This document shows positions 40,265 to 49,123 of a DNA stretch of 55,364 bases, one piece after another. Every line of letters begins with the position of its first letter. Positions within the stretch are counted from its first letter, which is position 1. Position numbers and translations under genes: made by a program. The stretch spans positions 1 to 55,364 of the forward strand of contig NZ_QOHF01000026.1 of NCBI RefSeq assembly GCF_003319115.1, written 5' to 3'. The notes below the pieces were generated by a model that searched no databases, was not told the origin of the DNA, and saw only the letters and a list, made by a program, of their open reading frames with translations. Source of the stretch: Geodermatophilus sp. TF02-6 (GTDB taxonomy: Bacteria > Actinomycetota > Actinomycetes > Mycobacteriales > Geodermatophilaceae).

Positions 40265-42148
40265 GTGCCCGACCCCACCACCGCGTCCCATCTCTCGGGG
40301 AGCCCGTTGCCCGAGCTGGCCCGAGCGATAACCGCCGGCGCGGTCCGGCTGGCCGCCGCCACCGCCGCCTGGCTGCGGTTGGTCGCCGAGTTCGACGAAC
40401 GCGGCGGCTGGGAGGGCTGGGATATCAGGTCCTGCGGGCACTGGCTCTCCTGGCAGTGCGGGCTCGCGCCGGGCGCTGCACGCGAGCACGTCCGCGTGGC
40501 CCGCGCCCCGCGCACCCTGCCCCACACCGAGGCGGCGTTCGCGGACGGACGGCTGTCCTACTCCAAGGTCCGGGCCCTGACCCGGATCGCCGAACCCGAC
40601 ACCGAGCAGTCGCTGCTGGACCTCGCCGTCGAGACAACCGCCGCCCAACTGGAACGCTTCGTCCGCTCCTGGCGCCGCGCCGACGCCGGCGACGACGACC
40701 CGTCGGACCGGCCCGAGGCCAGGGAGTCCTTCGAGTACTGGTGGGACGACGACGGGATGCTCAACGCGAACCTGCGGATGCGACCCGAGCCGGGTGCCGA
40801 CCTGATCGCCGCCATCGAGTCGGTCGCCGAACGCGAGGCCCGCCGCGAACGCGCCCAGAACGAGAAGGCCCGCGCCGCCCGCCCACCCCGAGGCGCCGGC
40901 CAGGACGGCGGAGCCGACTGGCGGGAGGAGCAGGAGCTCGACCGCCGCTGCGCCGACGACGAGGAGCTGGCCGGGCTCGCCCGCGAGCGCACCACCGCCC
41001 GCCGGTTGGACGCGCTCGCCTCGTTGGCCCGGGCCCGCGTCGACCTGGACCGCCGCCCCGGCGACCCGCCGCGCCGCGACGTCGTGATCCACGTCGACAC
41101 CGACGTCCTCGCCGACGACGCTTCCGCCGGCCAGGCCTACGTCGAGGGCGGCCCCGCGCTGACGCCGGCCCAGGCTCGGCGGGTGCTGTGCGACGCCACC
41201 GTGGTCACCATGCTGGAACGGGGCCGGGAACCCCTCGCCCTCGGCCGCAAGCGGCGCCGCGCCAGCAAGGCCCAACTCCGGGCACTGCTGCGCCGCGACG
41301 GCGGCTGCGCCCGCCCCGGCTGCCCGGAGACCCGCATCGAGCGCCTGCACGCCCACCACGTGCGTCACTGGCTCTTTGGCGGCCGCACGGACCTCGACAA
41401 CCTCGTCCTGCTCTGCGACGCCGACCACGGCCTGGTCCACGACCTCGACCTGGTGATGAGCCGCCTCGAGGGGAGGCTGGTGGTCACCGCGCCCGACGGT
41501 CGCCACGTCTGGGGCACCGCCGATGCCGCCTTCACCACCGGCTTGGCCGGCCTCGACGCTCGACCGGACGCCCACGACGACCCTCACGACGACCAACCGC
41601 GCGTGACCACTGCCGACCCGTACACCGGCGTCCACCCGATCGACACCGCGTTCGGCCGCCGTCCCGCCACGTCGTCGGCAACGACACCGGCACGGGCGGA
41701 CGACGTCCCCCGTTCCCGCCGCGGCTCCGCACGCCCCCGACGTGCAGCGACGGCAGTGCCAGGAGGGCGACCCGCAGCCCGGCCCCATGCCGCTCCGACA
41801 CACCCCGGCTCCTCAGGCCCCCGAGGTAGTCGCCGCACCGGTCGCGGCCCCAGCCGGACCCTGCGACCGGCCCCGGTCGAACGATCGGTGACCGCCGAGG
41901 AGATGGTCACCGCGCTGGGGAGGACGCTGTTCCCGTCCGGTGAGCCACCGCTCCCCGAGTCGATGCCCGTCAACGGTGAGCGGATGGACCTGCGTTACGC
42001 CGTGGGGGTCCTCATGGGTCATCGCGACCTCGTCCGCCGCCTCGCCGCCGAGGCCGGTGTCACCCTGCAGCCCGGCGTCGCCCTGCAGCCCGGCGTCGCC
42101 CTGCAGCCCGGCGTCACCCTGCAGCCCGGCGTCACCCTGCAGCCCTGA
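40265..42148 (+). CDS. DUF222 / HNH endonuclease (13E12 family)
   Basis: The protein has 627 residues. DUF222 covers about 10-330 (WLRLVAEFDERGGWEGW, LSYSKVRALTRI). The HNH nuclease motif near 345-400 reads CARPGCPETRIERLHAHHV, with WLFGGRTDLDNLVLLCDADHGLVH; the two Cys pairs bind a structural metal. A disordered Pro/Arg part follows, then a short domain and five GV[T/A]LQP repeats at the C-terminus. The GTG start has GAGGAGGAG upstream, and a LexA-box-like site lies just before it. Such multicopy genes are frequent in actinomycetes; the target is unknown. Confidence 0.92.
   Translation: MPDPTTASHLSGSPLPELARAITAGAVRLAAATAAWLRLVAEFDERGGWEGWDIRSCGHWLSWQCGLAPGAAREHVRVARAPRTLPHTEAAFADGRLSYSKVRALTRIAEPDTEQSLLDLAVETTAAQLERFVRSWRRADAGDDDPSDRPEARESFEYWWDDDGMLNANLRMRPEPGADLIAAIESVAEREARRERAQNEKARAARPPRGAGQDGGADWREEQELDRRCADDEELAGLARERTTARRLDALASLARARVDLDRRPGDPPRRDVVIHVDTDVLADDASAGQAYVEGGPALTPAQARRVLCDATVVTMLERGREPLALGRKRRRASKAQLRALLRRDGGCARPGCPETRIERLHAHHVRHWLFGGRTDLDNLVLLCDADHGLVHDLDLVMSRLEGRLVVTAPDGRHVWGTADAAFTTGLAGLDARPDAHDDPHDDQPRVTTADPYTGVHPIDTAFGRRPATSSATTPARADDVPRSRRGSARPRRAATAVPGGRPAARPHAAPTHPGSSGPRGSRRTGRGPSRTLRPAPVERSVTAEEMVTALGRTLFPSGEPPLPESMPVNGERMDLRYAVGVLMGHRDLVRRLAAEAGVTLQPGVALQPGVALQPGVTLQPGVTLQP
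42056..42145. repeat. five 18-bp tandem repeats at the 3' end of the HNH gene
   Basis: Five 18-bp units (GGCGTC[A/G]CCCTGCAGCCC type) encode GVTLQP or GVALQP and run up to the stop codon. The repeats keep the frame, so copy-number change would only alter tail length. Confidence 0.95.
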
Positions 42149-42176
42149 GCGGCCGAGCGTGCCGACAGCGCGACCG

Positions 42177-42196
42177 CGCGTTCCCGCGGGAACGCG
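42177..42196. repeat. perfect 20-bp palindrome after the HNH gene
   Basis: CGCGTTCCCGCGGGAACGCG reads the same on both strands. It starts 29 nt after the HNH stop codon. A similar near-palindrome is at 42305-42322, and further relatives stand at 39993-40010 and 40034-40057. Confidence 0.8.
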
Positions 42197-42304
42197 TCGG
42201 TTGGCAGGGGTGGCGATGCCGACCCGCCCGCCCCTACCCATCGGTCGGCCGGCCTCCTCGGCCGACCTCCTCGGCCGACCGACGGGCGTGCCGGTCGCGA
42301 TGCC

Positions 42305-42322
42305 GCGTTCCCGCGGGGACGC
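42305..42322. repeat. near-palindrome of the TTCCCGCGGG type
   Basis: GCGTTCCCGCGGGGACGC pairs at 8 of 9 positions. It lies 54 nt before the RecQ gene and belongs to the same short family as 42177-42196. Confidence 0.6.
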
Positions 42323-42375
42323 GCACGGACCCAGCCCACCGTTTGCCGATCTCGCGGTCCGGGCAGCGGGAGCCG

Positions 42376-44067
42376 GTGCCACGACGCGCCACCGACACCC
42401 TCTCGACAGCCCGCATCCAGGAGGTCGCCCGCGACCTGCTCGGCTTCGAGGACTTCCGCCCCGGCCAACGCGAGGCGATGGAGGCCGTCGTCGCCGGGCA
42501 GGACACTCTCGCGGTGCTGCCGTCGGGGGCGGGCAAGTCCGCCGTCTACCAGGTCGCCGGCCAGCTCGTCGGCGGGCCGGTGCTCGTCGTCTCCCCGCTG
42601 ATCGCGCTGCAGCGCGACCAGGTCGACCGGCTCGAGGACCTCGACGGCCTCAGCGGGGAGGCCGCCCAGCTCAACTCCGCCCTGTCGGTCGGCGACCAGC
42701 GCGCCGCCCTCGACGGGCTTGCGGACGGAACGGTCCGCTACCTGTTCCTCGCGCCCGAGCAGCTGACCAAGCCGGAGGTCGTCGACGCGATCGCCGAGGC
42801 CGAGCCTGCCTTGTTCGTCGTCGACGAGGCGCACTGCGTCTCCGCCTGGGGGCACGACTTCCGCCCCGACTACCTGCGCCTCGGCGCGGTCGTCGAGCAG
42901 CTGGGCCACCCGACCGTGCTCGCGCTCACCGCCACCGCCGCGCCGCCGGTGCGCGCGGAGATCGTCGAGCGCCTGGGCATGCGCGCCCCCTGCGTCGTCG
43001 TCGCCGGCTTCGACCGGCCGGAGATCCGGCTGGAGGTGGAGCAGCACGCCGACGCGTCGGCCAAGGACCGGGCGGTCGTCGACCGGGTGCTCGAGCTCGT
43101 CGGGGACGGGCAGGTCCCCGGCATCGTCTACAGCGCCACCCGCAAGGGCACCGAGGAGATCGCCGCCGAGCTGACCGACCGCGGCCTGCGCGCCTGCGCC
43201 TACCACGCCGGCCTCAGGAAGGCCGACCGCGAGGACTCCCAGCGGGCGTTCATGGACGACGAGCTGGACGTCGTCGTCGCCACGACCGCCTTCGGCATGG
43301 GCATCGACAAGCCCGACACCCGGTTCGTCGTCCACGCCGAGCCGGCCGACTCCGTCGACAGCTACTACCAGGAGATCGGCCGCGCCGGCCGCGACGGGCA
43401 GCCGGCGCTGGCGCTGCTGGTCTACCGCCAGGAGGACCTCGGCCTGCGCCGGTTCTTCGCCGCCGGCGTCCCGGCCGAGGAGGAGCTGCAGCAGGTGGCC
43501 AGGCTGGTGGGGGCGGCCGAGGCCGCCGGCATCGACGACGGCGTCGACGTCCGGCAGCTGCGCGAGGAGACCGGCCGGGGCGCCACCCCGCTGGCCCGTG
43601 ACCTCAACCTGCTCGAGCAGGTGTCGGCCGTCGTCCTCGACGAGGAGGGAGCCGCCCACCCGGCCGACGGCGCGCCCGGTCCCGCGGCCGCCGCGGCCGC
43701 CGCTCGCGAGCTCGCCGAGCACCACGAGCGGGTGGACCAGAGCCGCGTGGAGATGATGCGCGGCTACGCCGAGACCACCGAGTGCCGGCGGCAGTTCCTG
43801 CTCGGCTACTTCGGCGAGCAGCTCGAGCAGCCGTGCGGCAACTGCGACAACTGCTCGGCCGGGCGCTCGCAGGAAGGGGCCACGGTCGCCGACGCGGGCA
43901 CCCCCTTCCCCGTCCAGGCCCCGGTCGAGCACGCCGAGTGGGGGCCGGGCATCGTCATGCGGGTCGAGGACGACCGGATCACCGTTCTCTTCGAGGAGGT
44001 CGGCTACAAGACCCTCGCGCTGGCCGCCGTCCTGGACAACGACCTGCTGACCCGCCGGGACGGCTGA
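42376..44067 (+). CDS. recQ: RecQ-type ATP-dependent DNA helicase
   Basis: The protein has 563 residues. Walker A LPSGAGKSAVYQ, DEAH box VVDEAHCVSAWGHDFRP, ALTATAAPPV and the motif VI IGRAGRDGQPALALL are present. The zinc-binding part uses CRRQFLLGYFGEQLEQPCGNCDNC. No HRDC domain is seen; instead the C-terminus has a small SH3-like domain (AEWGPGIVMRVEDDRITVLFEEVGYK) like those at the end of UvrD-type helicases. The GTG start at 42376 has GGGAG only 3 nt away, so the start is not certain. It acts in recombination repair. Confidence 0.92.
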   Translation: MPRRATDTLSTARIQEVARDLLGFEDFRPGQREAMEAVVAGQDTLAVLPSGAGKSAVYQVAGQLVGGPVLVVSPLIALQRDQVDRLEDLDGLSGEAAQLNSALSVGDQRAALDGLADGTVRYLFLAPEQLTKPEVVDAIAEAEPALFVVDEAHCVSAWGHDFRPDYLRLGAVVEQLGHPTVLALTATAAPPVRAEIVERLGMRAPCVVVAGFDRPEIRLEVEQHADASAKDRAVVDRVLELVGDGQVPGIVYSATRKGTEEIAAELTDRGLRACAYHAGLRKADREDSQRAFMDDELDVVVATTAFGMGIDKPDTRFVVHAEPADSVDSYYQEIGRAGRDGQPALALLVYRQEDLGLRRFFAAGVPAEEELQQVARLVGAAEAAGIDDGVDVRQLREETGRGATPLARDLNLLEQVSAVVLDEEGAAHPADGAPGPAAAAAAARELAEHHERVDQSRVEMMRGYAETTECRRQFLLGYFGEQLEQPCGNCDNCSAGRSQEGATVADAGTPFPVQAPVEHAEWGPGIVMRVEDDRITVLFEEVGYKTLALAAVLDNDLLTRRDG

Positions 44068-44185
44068 CCACCGGGGCACCTGAGGACGTGCACGGTCGGG
44101 GGATGCCGGGCTGCGCAGTCGGCGGCGGCCCGGGGATGATCACGCAGGAGACCGGGCGGACCAGCCCGGCGGGAGGAGTTGACGG

Positions 44186-45835
44186 GTGAAGGTCCTCGGC
44201 ATCAACGCGCTCTACCACGACCCGGCCGCGGCCCTGGTGGTCGACGGCCAGGTGGTCGCCGCGGCGGAGGAGGAGCGGTTCAGCCGGCGCAAGCACGGCA
44301 AGCGGCCGCTGCCGTGGAGCGCGTGGGAGCTGCCGGAGCTCTCGGCGGCCTGGGTGCTGGCGGAGGCCGGCCTGACCCCCGCCGACCTCGACGCGGTCGC
44401 CTACTCCTTCGACCCGCGGCTGATGCCGAGCCCGGAGGAGACCGGGCTCTACGACGAGGGCGACGTCGTGCGCAAGACGTACGCCGAGAAGGCGCCGTCC
44501 TTCCTCGCCCACCACCTGCCCGGCCTCGACCCGCAGAAGGTGCGCTACGTGCCGCACCACGTCGCGCACGCCGCGTCCGCCGGCCTGGCCGCCCCGTACC
44601 CGACCAACTCCGTGCTGGTGCTCGACGGCCGCGGGGAGGCGGTGAGCCACCTGGCCGGCCGGTACACCGACGGGCAGCTGGAGGTGCTGGCCAGCCAGGC
44701 GCTGCCGCACTCCCTCGGCCTGCTCTACGAGGACCTCACCGACCACCTCGGCTTCCTGCGCAGCTCCGACGAGTACAAGGTCATGGCGATGGCCTCCTAC
44801 GGCAAGCCGCGGTTCGCCGCCGAGCTCGAGCCGTACGTCCACGCCACGGGGGACGGCGGCTTCCGCACCGAGCGGATCGACTTCGCCGAGTTCGCCCCGC
44901 GGCTGCGCACGGGCGACGACTGGACCGACGCGCACGCCGACCTCGCCGCCAGCGTCCAGCTGCGGCTGGAGGAGACGCTGCTCGACCTCGCCCGCTGGCT
45001 GCACGGGCGCACCGGCGACCGCACCCTGACGCTGGCCGGCGGCGTCGCGCTCAACTGCGTGGCCAACAGCCGCATCTACGCCGAGGGCCCGTTCGACCAG
45101 GTGTGGGTGCAGCCGGCCGCGGGCGACGCGGGGACGGCGCTGGGCGGGGCCATGGCCGTGGCCACCGAGCTCGGCGACACCACCGCGCCGATGCCCGGCG
45201 CCGACCTCGGCCGCGGCTGGACCGACGAGGAGATCGAGTCCTGGCTGATCACCGCGGCGATCGACTACGAGCGGCCGCGCGACGTCGCCGACGCCGTGGC
45301 CGGGGTGCTGGCGGGCAACGGGATCGTCGCCTGGTTCCAGGGCCGCAGCGAGTACGGCCCGCGCGCGCTGGGCCACCGCTCACTGCTGGCCCACCCCGGC
45401 CACGAGGCCAACCTGGAGCGGATGAACAACGTCAAGGGCCGCGAGCAGTTCCGCCCGGTGGCGCCGATGGTGCTGGCCGAGCGGGCCGCGGAGATCTTCG
45501 GGCGCGGGCCGATTCCGTCGCGGTACATGCTCTTCGTCCACGACGTGCACCCCGAGTGGCGCGAGCGCATCCCGACCGTCACCCACGTCGACGGGACGGC
45601 GCGCATCCAGACCGTCGACCGCACCGAGGAGCCCCTGGTGGCCCGCATGCTCGAGTGCTTCGAGCGGCGCACCGGCCTGCCGGTGGTGGTCAACACCAGC
45701 CTGAACACCGCCGGCCGGCCCATGGTCGACGACCCGCGCGACGCGCTGGAGTGCTTCGGCTCGGCCCCGGTGGACCTGCTGGCGATCGGCCCGTTCGTCG
45801 TCCGGCGGCCCCGGCCGACTCCGCGCCCGAACTGA
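44186..45835 (+). CDS. carbamoyltransferase (NodU/CmcH/TobZ family)
   Basis: The protein has 549 residues. The N-terminal ASKHA-like part reads GINALYHDPAAALVVDGQVVAAAEEERFSRRKH, and HHVAHAAS carries the His pair of the carbamoyl-adenylate site. The C-terminal Kae1/YrdC-like half has GGVALNCVANSRI and GRSEYGPRALGHRS, and the end NTSLNTAGRPMVDDP is conserved. These enzymes transfer carbamoyl from carbamoyl phosphate to an OH or NH of a natural product or sugar. No biosynthetic cluster stands around it, so the acceptor is unknown. The GTG start has GGGAGGAG upstream. Confidence 0.92.
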   Translation: MKVLGINALYHDPAAALVVDGQVVAAAEEERFSRRKHGKRPLPWSAWELPELSAAWVLAEAGLTPADLDAVAYSFDPRLMPSPEETGLYDEGDVVRKTYAEKAPSFLAHHLPGLDPQKVRYVPHHVAHAASAGLAAPYPTNSVLVLDGRGEAVSHLAGRYTDGQLEVLASQALPHSLGLLYEDLTDHLGFLRSSDEYKVMAMASYGKPRFAAELEPYVHATGDGGFRTERIDFAEFAPRLRTGDDWTDAHADLAASVQLRLEETLLDLARWLHGRTGDRTLTLAGGVALNCVANSRIYAEGPFDQVWVQPAAGDAGTALGGAMAVATELGDTTAPMPGADLGRGWTDEEIESWLITAAIDYERPRDVADAVAGVLAGNGIVAWFQGRSEYGPRALGHRSLLAHPGHEANLERMNNVKGREQFRPVAPMVLAERAAEIFGRGPIPSRYMLFVHDVHPEWRERIPTVTHVDGTARIQTVDRTEEPLVARMLECFERRTGLPVVVNTSLNTAGRPMVDDPRDALECFGSAPVDLLAIGPFVVRRPRPTPRPN

Positions 45836-45875
45836 CCCCGACCCCCGACCCCGAACCCTGACCCGGGTCGTCCGT

Positions 45876-45914
45876 GGACGCCGGGACGCGGAGGCCTTCC
45901 GGCTCCCGGCGTCC
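45876..45914. terminator. hairpin after the carbamoyltransferase gene
   Basis: GGACGCCGGGA (45876-45886) and its exact complement (45904-45914) form an 11-bp stem with a 17-nt loop, 40 nt beyond the stop codon. Confidence 0.75.
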
Positions 45915-46130
45915 GCCTGCTCCCGCCGCGGGCGGTCGTGACGTCAGCCTGCTCAGCCGCGCCACCGCCGTCGGCCGGCGAAAGGTCACCGGTCGGGGAC
46001 GACAGGCCGTGGGGCTCACCCGTACTGATGACCTCTCGTCATCGGGAGACTTCTCCGAGTGACCAGTGGGCAACCATGGGGCCGCCCCGCCGAGACACGG
46101 CCGGGCTTGACCTCATGGGGGTTGTCTCAC
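45915..46130. promoter_or_regulatory. upstream region of the DUF4383 genes
   Basis: No gene is seen. It holds two small inverted repeats in a row, GATGAC-CTCTC-GTCATC (46027-46043) and GGAGACTTCTCC (46045-46056), about 75-105 nt before the first DUF4383 start. They may be a regulator site. No typical -10 box was identified. Confidence 0.35.
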
Positions 46131-46568
46131 ATGGCTGCAGCTGCAGACCGCACCACCGCGGGCCGGACCTGGCCGCAGACGCTGTCGCTCGTGTTCGGCG
46201 TCGTCTACCTGCTTGTGGGCCTCGCCGGGTTCTTCGTCACCGGCGGCAACTTCTTCGGGATGGACCACAGCCACAGCCTGCTGGGCTTCCACGTCAACGG
46301 GTTGCACAACGTGGCGCACGTCCTGGTCGGCGTCCTGGGCATCGTGCTGTCCCGCACGCTGGCCGGCGCCCGCACCTACGGCTGGCTGCTCGGCGTCGCC
46401 TACGGCGCACTGTTCGTCTACGGCCTGTTCGCCGCCGGCGAGTCCTGGGACGTCCTCAACATCAACGCTGCTGACAACGTGCTGCACATCCTGAGTGCGA
46501 TCGTCGGCTTCGGGATCGCGCTGGGCCCGGTCCGCGGTGCGGTGACCGACCGCTCCACCCGCGTCTGA
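46131..46568 (+). CDS. DUF4383 membrane protein
   Basis: The protein has 145 residues and four hydrophobic helices. Family marks are FVTGGNFFGMDHSHSLLGFHVNGLHNVAHVLVG and the TYGWLLGVAYGALFVYG stretch. The function is unknown; His-rich loops (DHSHS, LHNVAH) lie at the membrane edge. The ATG at 46131 lacks a strong ribosome site. A paralogue with the same layout and length follows. Confidence 0.88.
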   Translation: MAAAADRTTAGRTWPQTLSLVFGVVYLLVGLAGFFVTGGNFFGMDHSHSLLGFHVNGLHNVAHVLVGVLGIVLSRTLAGARTYGWLLGVAYGALFVYGLFAAGESWDVLNINAADNVLHILSAIVGFGIALGPVRGAVTDRSTRV

Positions 46569-46588
46569 GCACACCGCCACGCATCATC

Positions 46589-46622
46589 CGGAGGCCGGGT
46601 TCCGCACGGGACCCGGCCTCCG
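46589..46622. terminator. hairpin between the two DUF4383 genes
   Basis: CGGAGGCCGGGT (46589-46600) and its exact complement (46611-46622) form a 12-bp stem with a 10-nt loop, 20 nt after the first stop. The second copy therefore probably has its own promoter. Confidence 0.8.
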
Positions 46623-46743
46623 ACGTCCCCGCCACCGGGCGCACCGCCCAACGTCCCTGCCCACACGGTGACCTGGGACACTCGACGGCCTGGAGAAGCG
46701 GTCGCCTACTGACGGCGCGACCCTCGGCGTCCAGGAGGACGAC

Positions 46744-47181
46744 ATGTCCGCTCCCGATCGACCGACTCCCCGCGGCGCCACCGCGCCGCAGGTCCTCGCC
46801 CTGGTGGTCGGCGCCGTCTACACGATCACCGGCATCGCCGGGTTCTTCGTCACCGGGGTCGGCGACTTCTTCGGCCACCACGGCGACCGCCTGCTCGGCT
46901 TCATGGTCAACCCGTTCCACAACGTCGTCCACCTGCTGGTCGGCGTCGCCGGCCTGACGCTGGCCCGCACCCTCGGCGGGGCGCGCACCTACGGCTGGCT
47001 GCTCGCGGTCGGCTACGGCGCGGCCTTCGTCTACGGGCTCGTCGCCGTCGGCAGGTCGTGGGACGTCCTCGACCTCAACGGGGCGGACAACTGGCTGCAC
47101 CTGGTCAGCGCACTGGTCGGGCTGGCGATCGCGCTCGTGCCGGTGCAGGCGGCCGCCCGCGCACGCACGACGCGCGTCTGA
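46744..47181 (+). CDS. DUF4383 membrane protein (paralogue)
   Basis: The protein has 145 residues, exactly as its neighbour, with [33 protein letters not shown] and [19 protein letters not shown]. Four membrane helices are predicted by eye. It has a better ribosome site (CCAGGAGG) than the first copy. The two clearly stem from a tandem duplication that has since diverged, mostly in the N-terminus and the His-rich loops. Confidence 0.88.
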   Translation: MSAPDRPTPRGATAPQVLALVVGAVYTITGIAGFFVTGVGDFFGHHGDRLLGFMVNPFHNVVHLLVGVAGLTLARTLGGARTYGWLLAVGYGAAFVYGLVAVGRSWDVLDLNGADNWLHLVSALVGLAIALVPVQAAARARTTRV

Positions 47182-47214
47182 ATCCGCCCCGTGCCGGACC
47201 GGGAGGACCGTGGC

Positions 47215-47535
47215 GTGGACGACGACCCCGTCCTGCGCGCCCTGGGCGAGGACCTGGCGCGCGACGACCCCGACCTGGCCGCCCGGCTCACCGCCGGGCC
47301 GGGCGCCGGGACCGGACGCCGGAGCCCGCCGGGCCGCGGCCTGTTGTGGCTGCTCGTGGCCGGCGCCGTGGTGGCGGTGGGCGCGCCCTTCCTCGTCGGC
47401 CCGCGGGCGTTCGGGGTGATGGCGGTGCTGCTGCTGCTCGGCTGCCCGCTGGCGGTCAGCCGGTGGTGCCTGACCGACGGACCCGGGCCCCTCCCGCCGG
47501 GCGACGACCCGCCGCCGTCCGCTCCGCCCGTCTGA
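47215..47535 (+). CDS. DUF3040-like membrane protein
   Basis: The protein has 106 residues. An N-terminal charged helix ([23 protein letters not shown]) is followed by two membrane helices ([20 protein letters not shown] and [16 protein letters not shown]) and a proline-rich tail. This is the layout of the actinobacterial DUF3040 family, of unknown role. The GTG at 47215 has GGGAGG upstream; another GTG at 47191 would add 8 residues. Confidence 0.75.
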   Translation: MDDDPVLRALGEDLARDDPDLAARLTAGPGAGTGRRSPPGRGLLWLLVAGAVVAVGAPFLVGPRAFGVMAVLLLLGCPLAVSRWCLTDGPGPLPPGDDPPPSAPPV

Positions 47536-47618
47536 CTCCCTGCCCCCGGAACGACGTCGACCGGGCCCGAAACGGACACCCCGCGATCCCTCGGCGAGAC
47601 GCACGTCCCGCCGCCCTC

Positions 47619-47630
47619 TACGTTGCGGGC
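47619..47630 (+). promoter_or_regulatory. leaderless promoter of the acyl-CoA dehydrogenase gene
   Basis: TACGTT (47619-47624) ends 6 nt before the ATG, and no ribosome site precedes it. The same geometry appears before moaA and three other genes here. Confidence 0.6.
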
Positions 47631-48842
47631 ATGGACTTCGCCCTGTCCGCCCGAGCCGAGGACGTCTGCGGCCGGATGTGGGACTTCATGCGAGAGCAGG
47701 TCTTCCCCGCCGAGCCGGTCTACGAGCAGTGGCGCGCCGCCCGCGGCCACGACGACCACGAGCACCCCCCGGTGCTGGAGGAACTGAAGACCGAGGCCCG
47801 CAAGCGCGGCCTGTGGAACCTGTTCCACCCCGAGCTGTCGGGGTTGACGAACCTGGAGTACGCCTCCGTCGCCGAGATCACCGGCTGGAGCCCGACGATC
47901 GCCCCCGAGGTCACCAACTGCGGGGCGCCGGACACCGGCAACATGGAGACGCTCATGCTGTTCGGCACGCCCGAGCAGAAGGAGCGCTGGCTGCAGCCCC
48001 TGCTGGAGGGCGAGATCCGCTCCGCCTTCGCGATGACCGAGCCCGACGTCGCGTCGTCCGACGCCACCAACATCCAGACCTCGATCGTCCGTGACGGCGA
48101 CGAGTACGTCATCAACGGCCGCAAGTGGTGGACCAGCGGCGCCGCCGACGAGCGCTGCCAGGTCTTCATCGTCATGGGCAAGACCGACCCGGACGGGCCG
48201 ACGCACCGGCAGCAGTCGATGGTCCTGGTCCCCCGCGACGCCCCGGGCCTGGAGATCGTCCGGCACCTGCCGGTCTTCGGGTACCAGGACCAGCACGGGC
48301 ACTCCGAGGTCGTGCTGCGCGACGTCCGCGTGCCGGTGACCAGCCTGCTGGCCGGCGAGGGCGACGGCTTCATGATCGCCCAGGCGCGGCTCGGTCCCGG
48401 CCGCATCCACCACTGCATGCGGGCCATCGGCATGGCCGAGCGGGCCCTGGCGCTCATGGTGGAGCGGGCCAAGGCGCGGGTCGCCTTCAAGCGGCCCCTG
48501 GCCGAGCAGGGCACGGTGCGCGAGATGGTCGCGCTGTCCCGGCTGGAGATCGACCAGGCCCGCCTGCTGGTGCTCAAGACCGCCGACCTGATCGACCGGT
48601 ACGGGGCCAAGGGCGCCCGCACCGAGATCGCCGGCATCAAGGTGGTCGCCCCGCGGGTGGCCTGCGACGTCATCGACCGCGCCATCCAGGTGCACGGCGG
48701 CGCCGGCGTCAGCGACGACACCGTGCTGGCCCGCTTCTACGCCTCGGCCCGCACGCTGCGCATCGCCGACGGCCCGGACGCCGTCCACCTGCGCTCGGTC
48801 GCCCGCGAGGAGCTGGGCCGGGAGCGCCCGTACGCGGGCTGA
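47631..48842 (+). CDS. acyl-CoA dehydrogenase (ACAD10/11-like)
   Basis: The protein has 403 residues and is a full acyl-CoA dehydrogenase with FAD. The mid-domain shows [21 protein letters not shown] and [15 protein letters not shown], and the C-terminal part [22 protein letters not shown] and [35 protein letters not shown]. That pattern fits the ACAD10/11-like group acting on longer or hydroxylated acyl-CoA. It oxidises acyl-CoA to the enoyl form with an electron-transfer flavoprotein as acceptor. It appears to be a single-gene, leaderless transcript. Confidence 0.93.
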   Translation: MDFALSARAEDVCGRMWDFMREQVFPAEPVYEQWRAARGHDDHEHPPVLEELKTEARKRGLWNLFHPELSGLTNLEYASVAEITGWSPTIAPEVTNCGAPDTGNMETLMLFGTPEQKERWLQPLLEGEIRSAFAMTEPDVASSDATNIQTSIVRDGDEYVINGRKWWTSGAADERCQVFIVMGKTDPDGPTHRQQSMVLVPRDAPGLEIVRHLPVFGYQDQHGHSEVVLRDVRVPVTSLLAGEGDGFMIAQARLGPGRIHHCMRAIGMAERALALMVERAKARVAFKRPLAEQGTVREMVALSRLEIDQARLLVLKTADLIDRYGAKGARTEIAGIKVVAPRVACDVIDRAIQVHGGAGVSDDTVLARFYASARTLRIADGPDAVHLRSVAREELGRERPYAG

Positions 48843-48870
48843 AAGAGGGGGCGGGGCTCGACGAGGCCCT

Positions 48871-48897
48871 GGAGGGGACCGCCCACGGATCCCCTCC
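48871..48897. terminator. hairpin between convergent genes
   Basis: GGAGGGGA (48871-48878) and TCCCCTCC (48890-48897) pair around GCCCACG. The stretch starts with GAAAGAGGGGGCGGGGCTCG right after the acyl-CoA dehydrogenase stop, a distant variant of the repeat family seen behind other genes. Confidence 0.65.
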
Positions 48898-48899
48898 GG

Positions 48900-49100
48900 T
48901 CAGGCGGTCAGGCTCGACCCGAAGCCGCCCGCGGCGAGCTTGGCCATGAGCTGGGTGCGGTCCAGCCCCACGGCCGCCAACGCGTCGCCGTCCCGCTCGG
49001 TGTCGATCTGGTCGGGCAGCTGGGCCTCGACCTTCTCCGCGGTGCTGTTGTCGCCCTCGGTGCGCAGCACCCGCAGCAGCTCCTGCTTGTCCAGCTTCAC
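48900..49100 (-). CDS. small conserved-looking protein
   Basis: The protein has 66 residues with mostly helical, acidic sequence: KLDKQELLRVLRTEGDNSTAEKVEAQLPDQIDTERDG, then AALAAVGLD-like sequence and a Gly-rich tail. The GTG start at 49100 has GGAGG at good spacing. I do not recognise a named family; small proteins like this are common in actinomycetes. No signal or membrane part. Confidence 0.65.
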   Translation of the reverse strand: MKLDKQELLRVLRTEGDNSTAEKVEAQLPDQIDTERDGDALAAVGLDRTQLMAKLAAGGFGSSLTA

Positions 49101-49123
49101 GCCTGACCTCCACTCGGCCGTCG

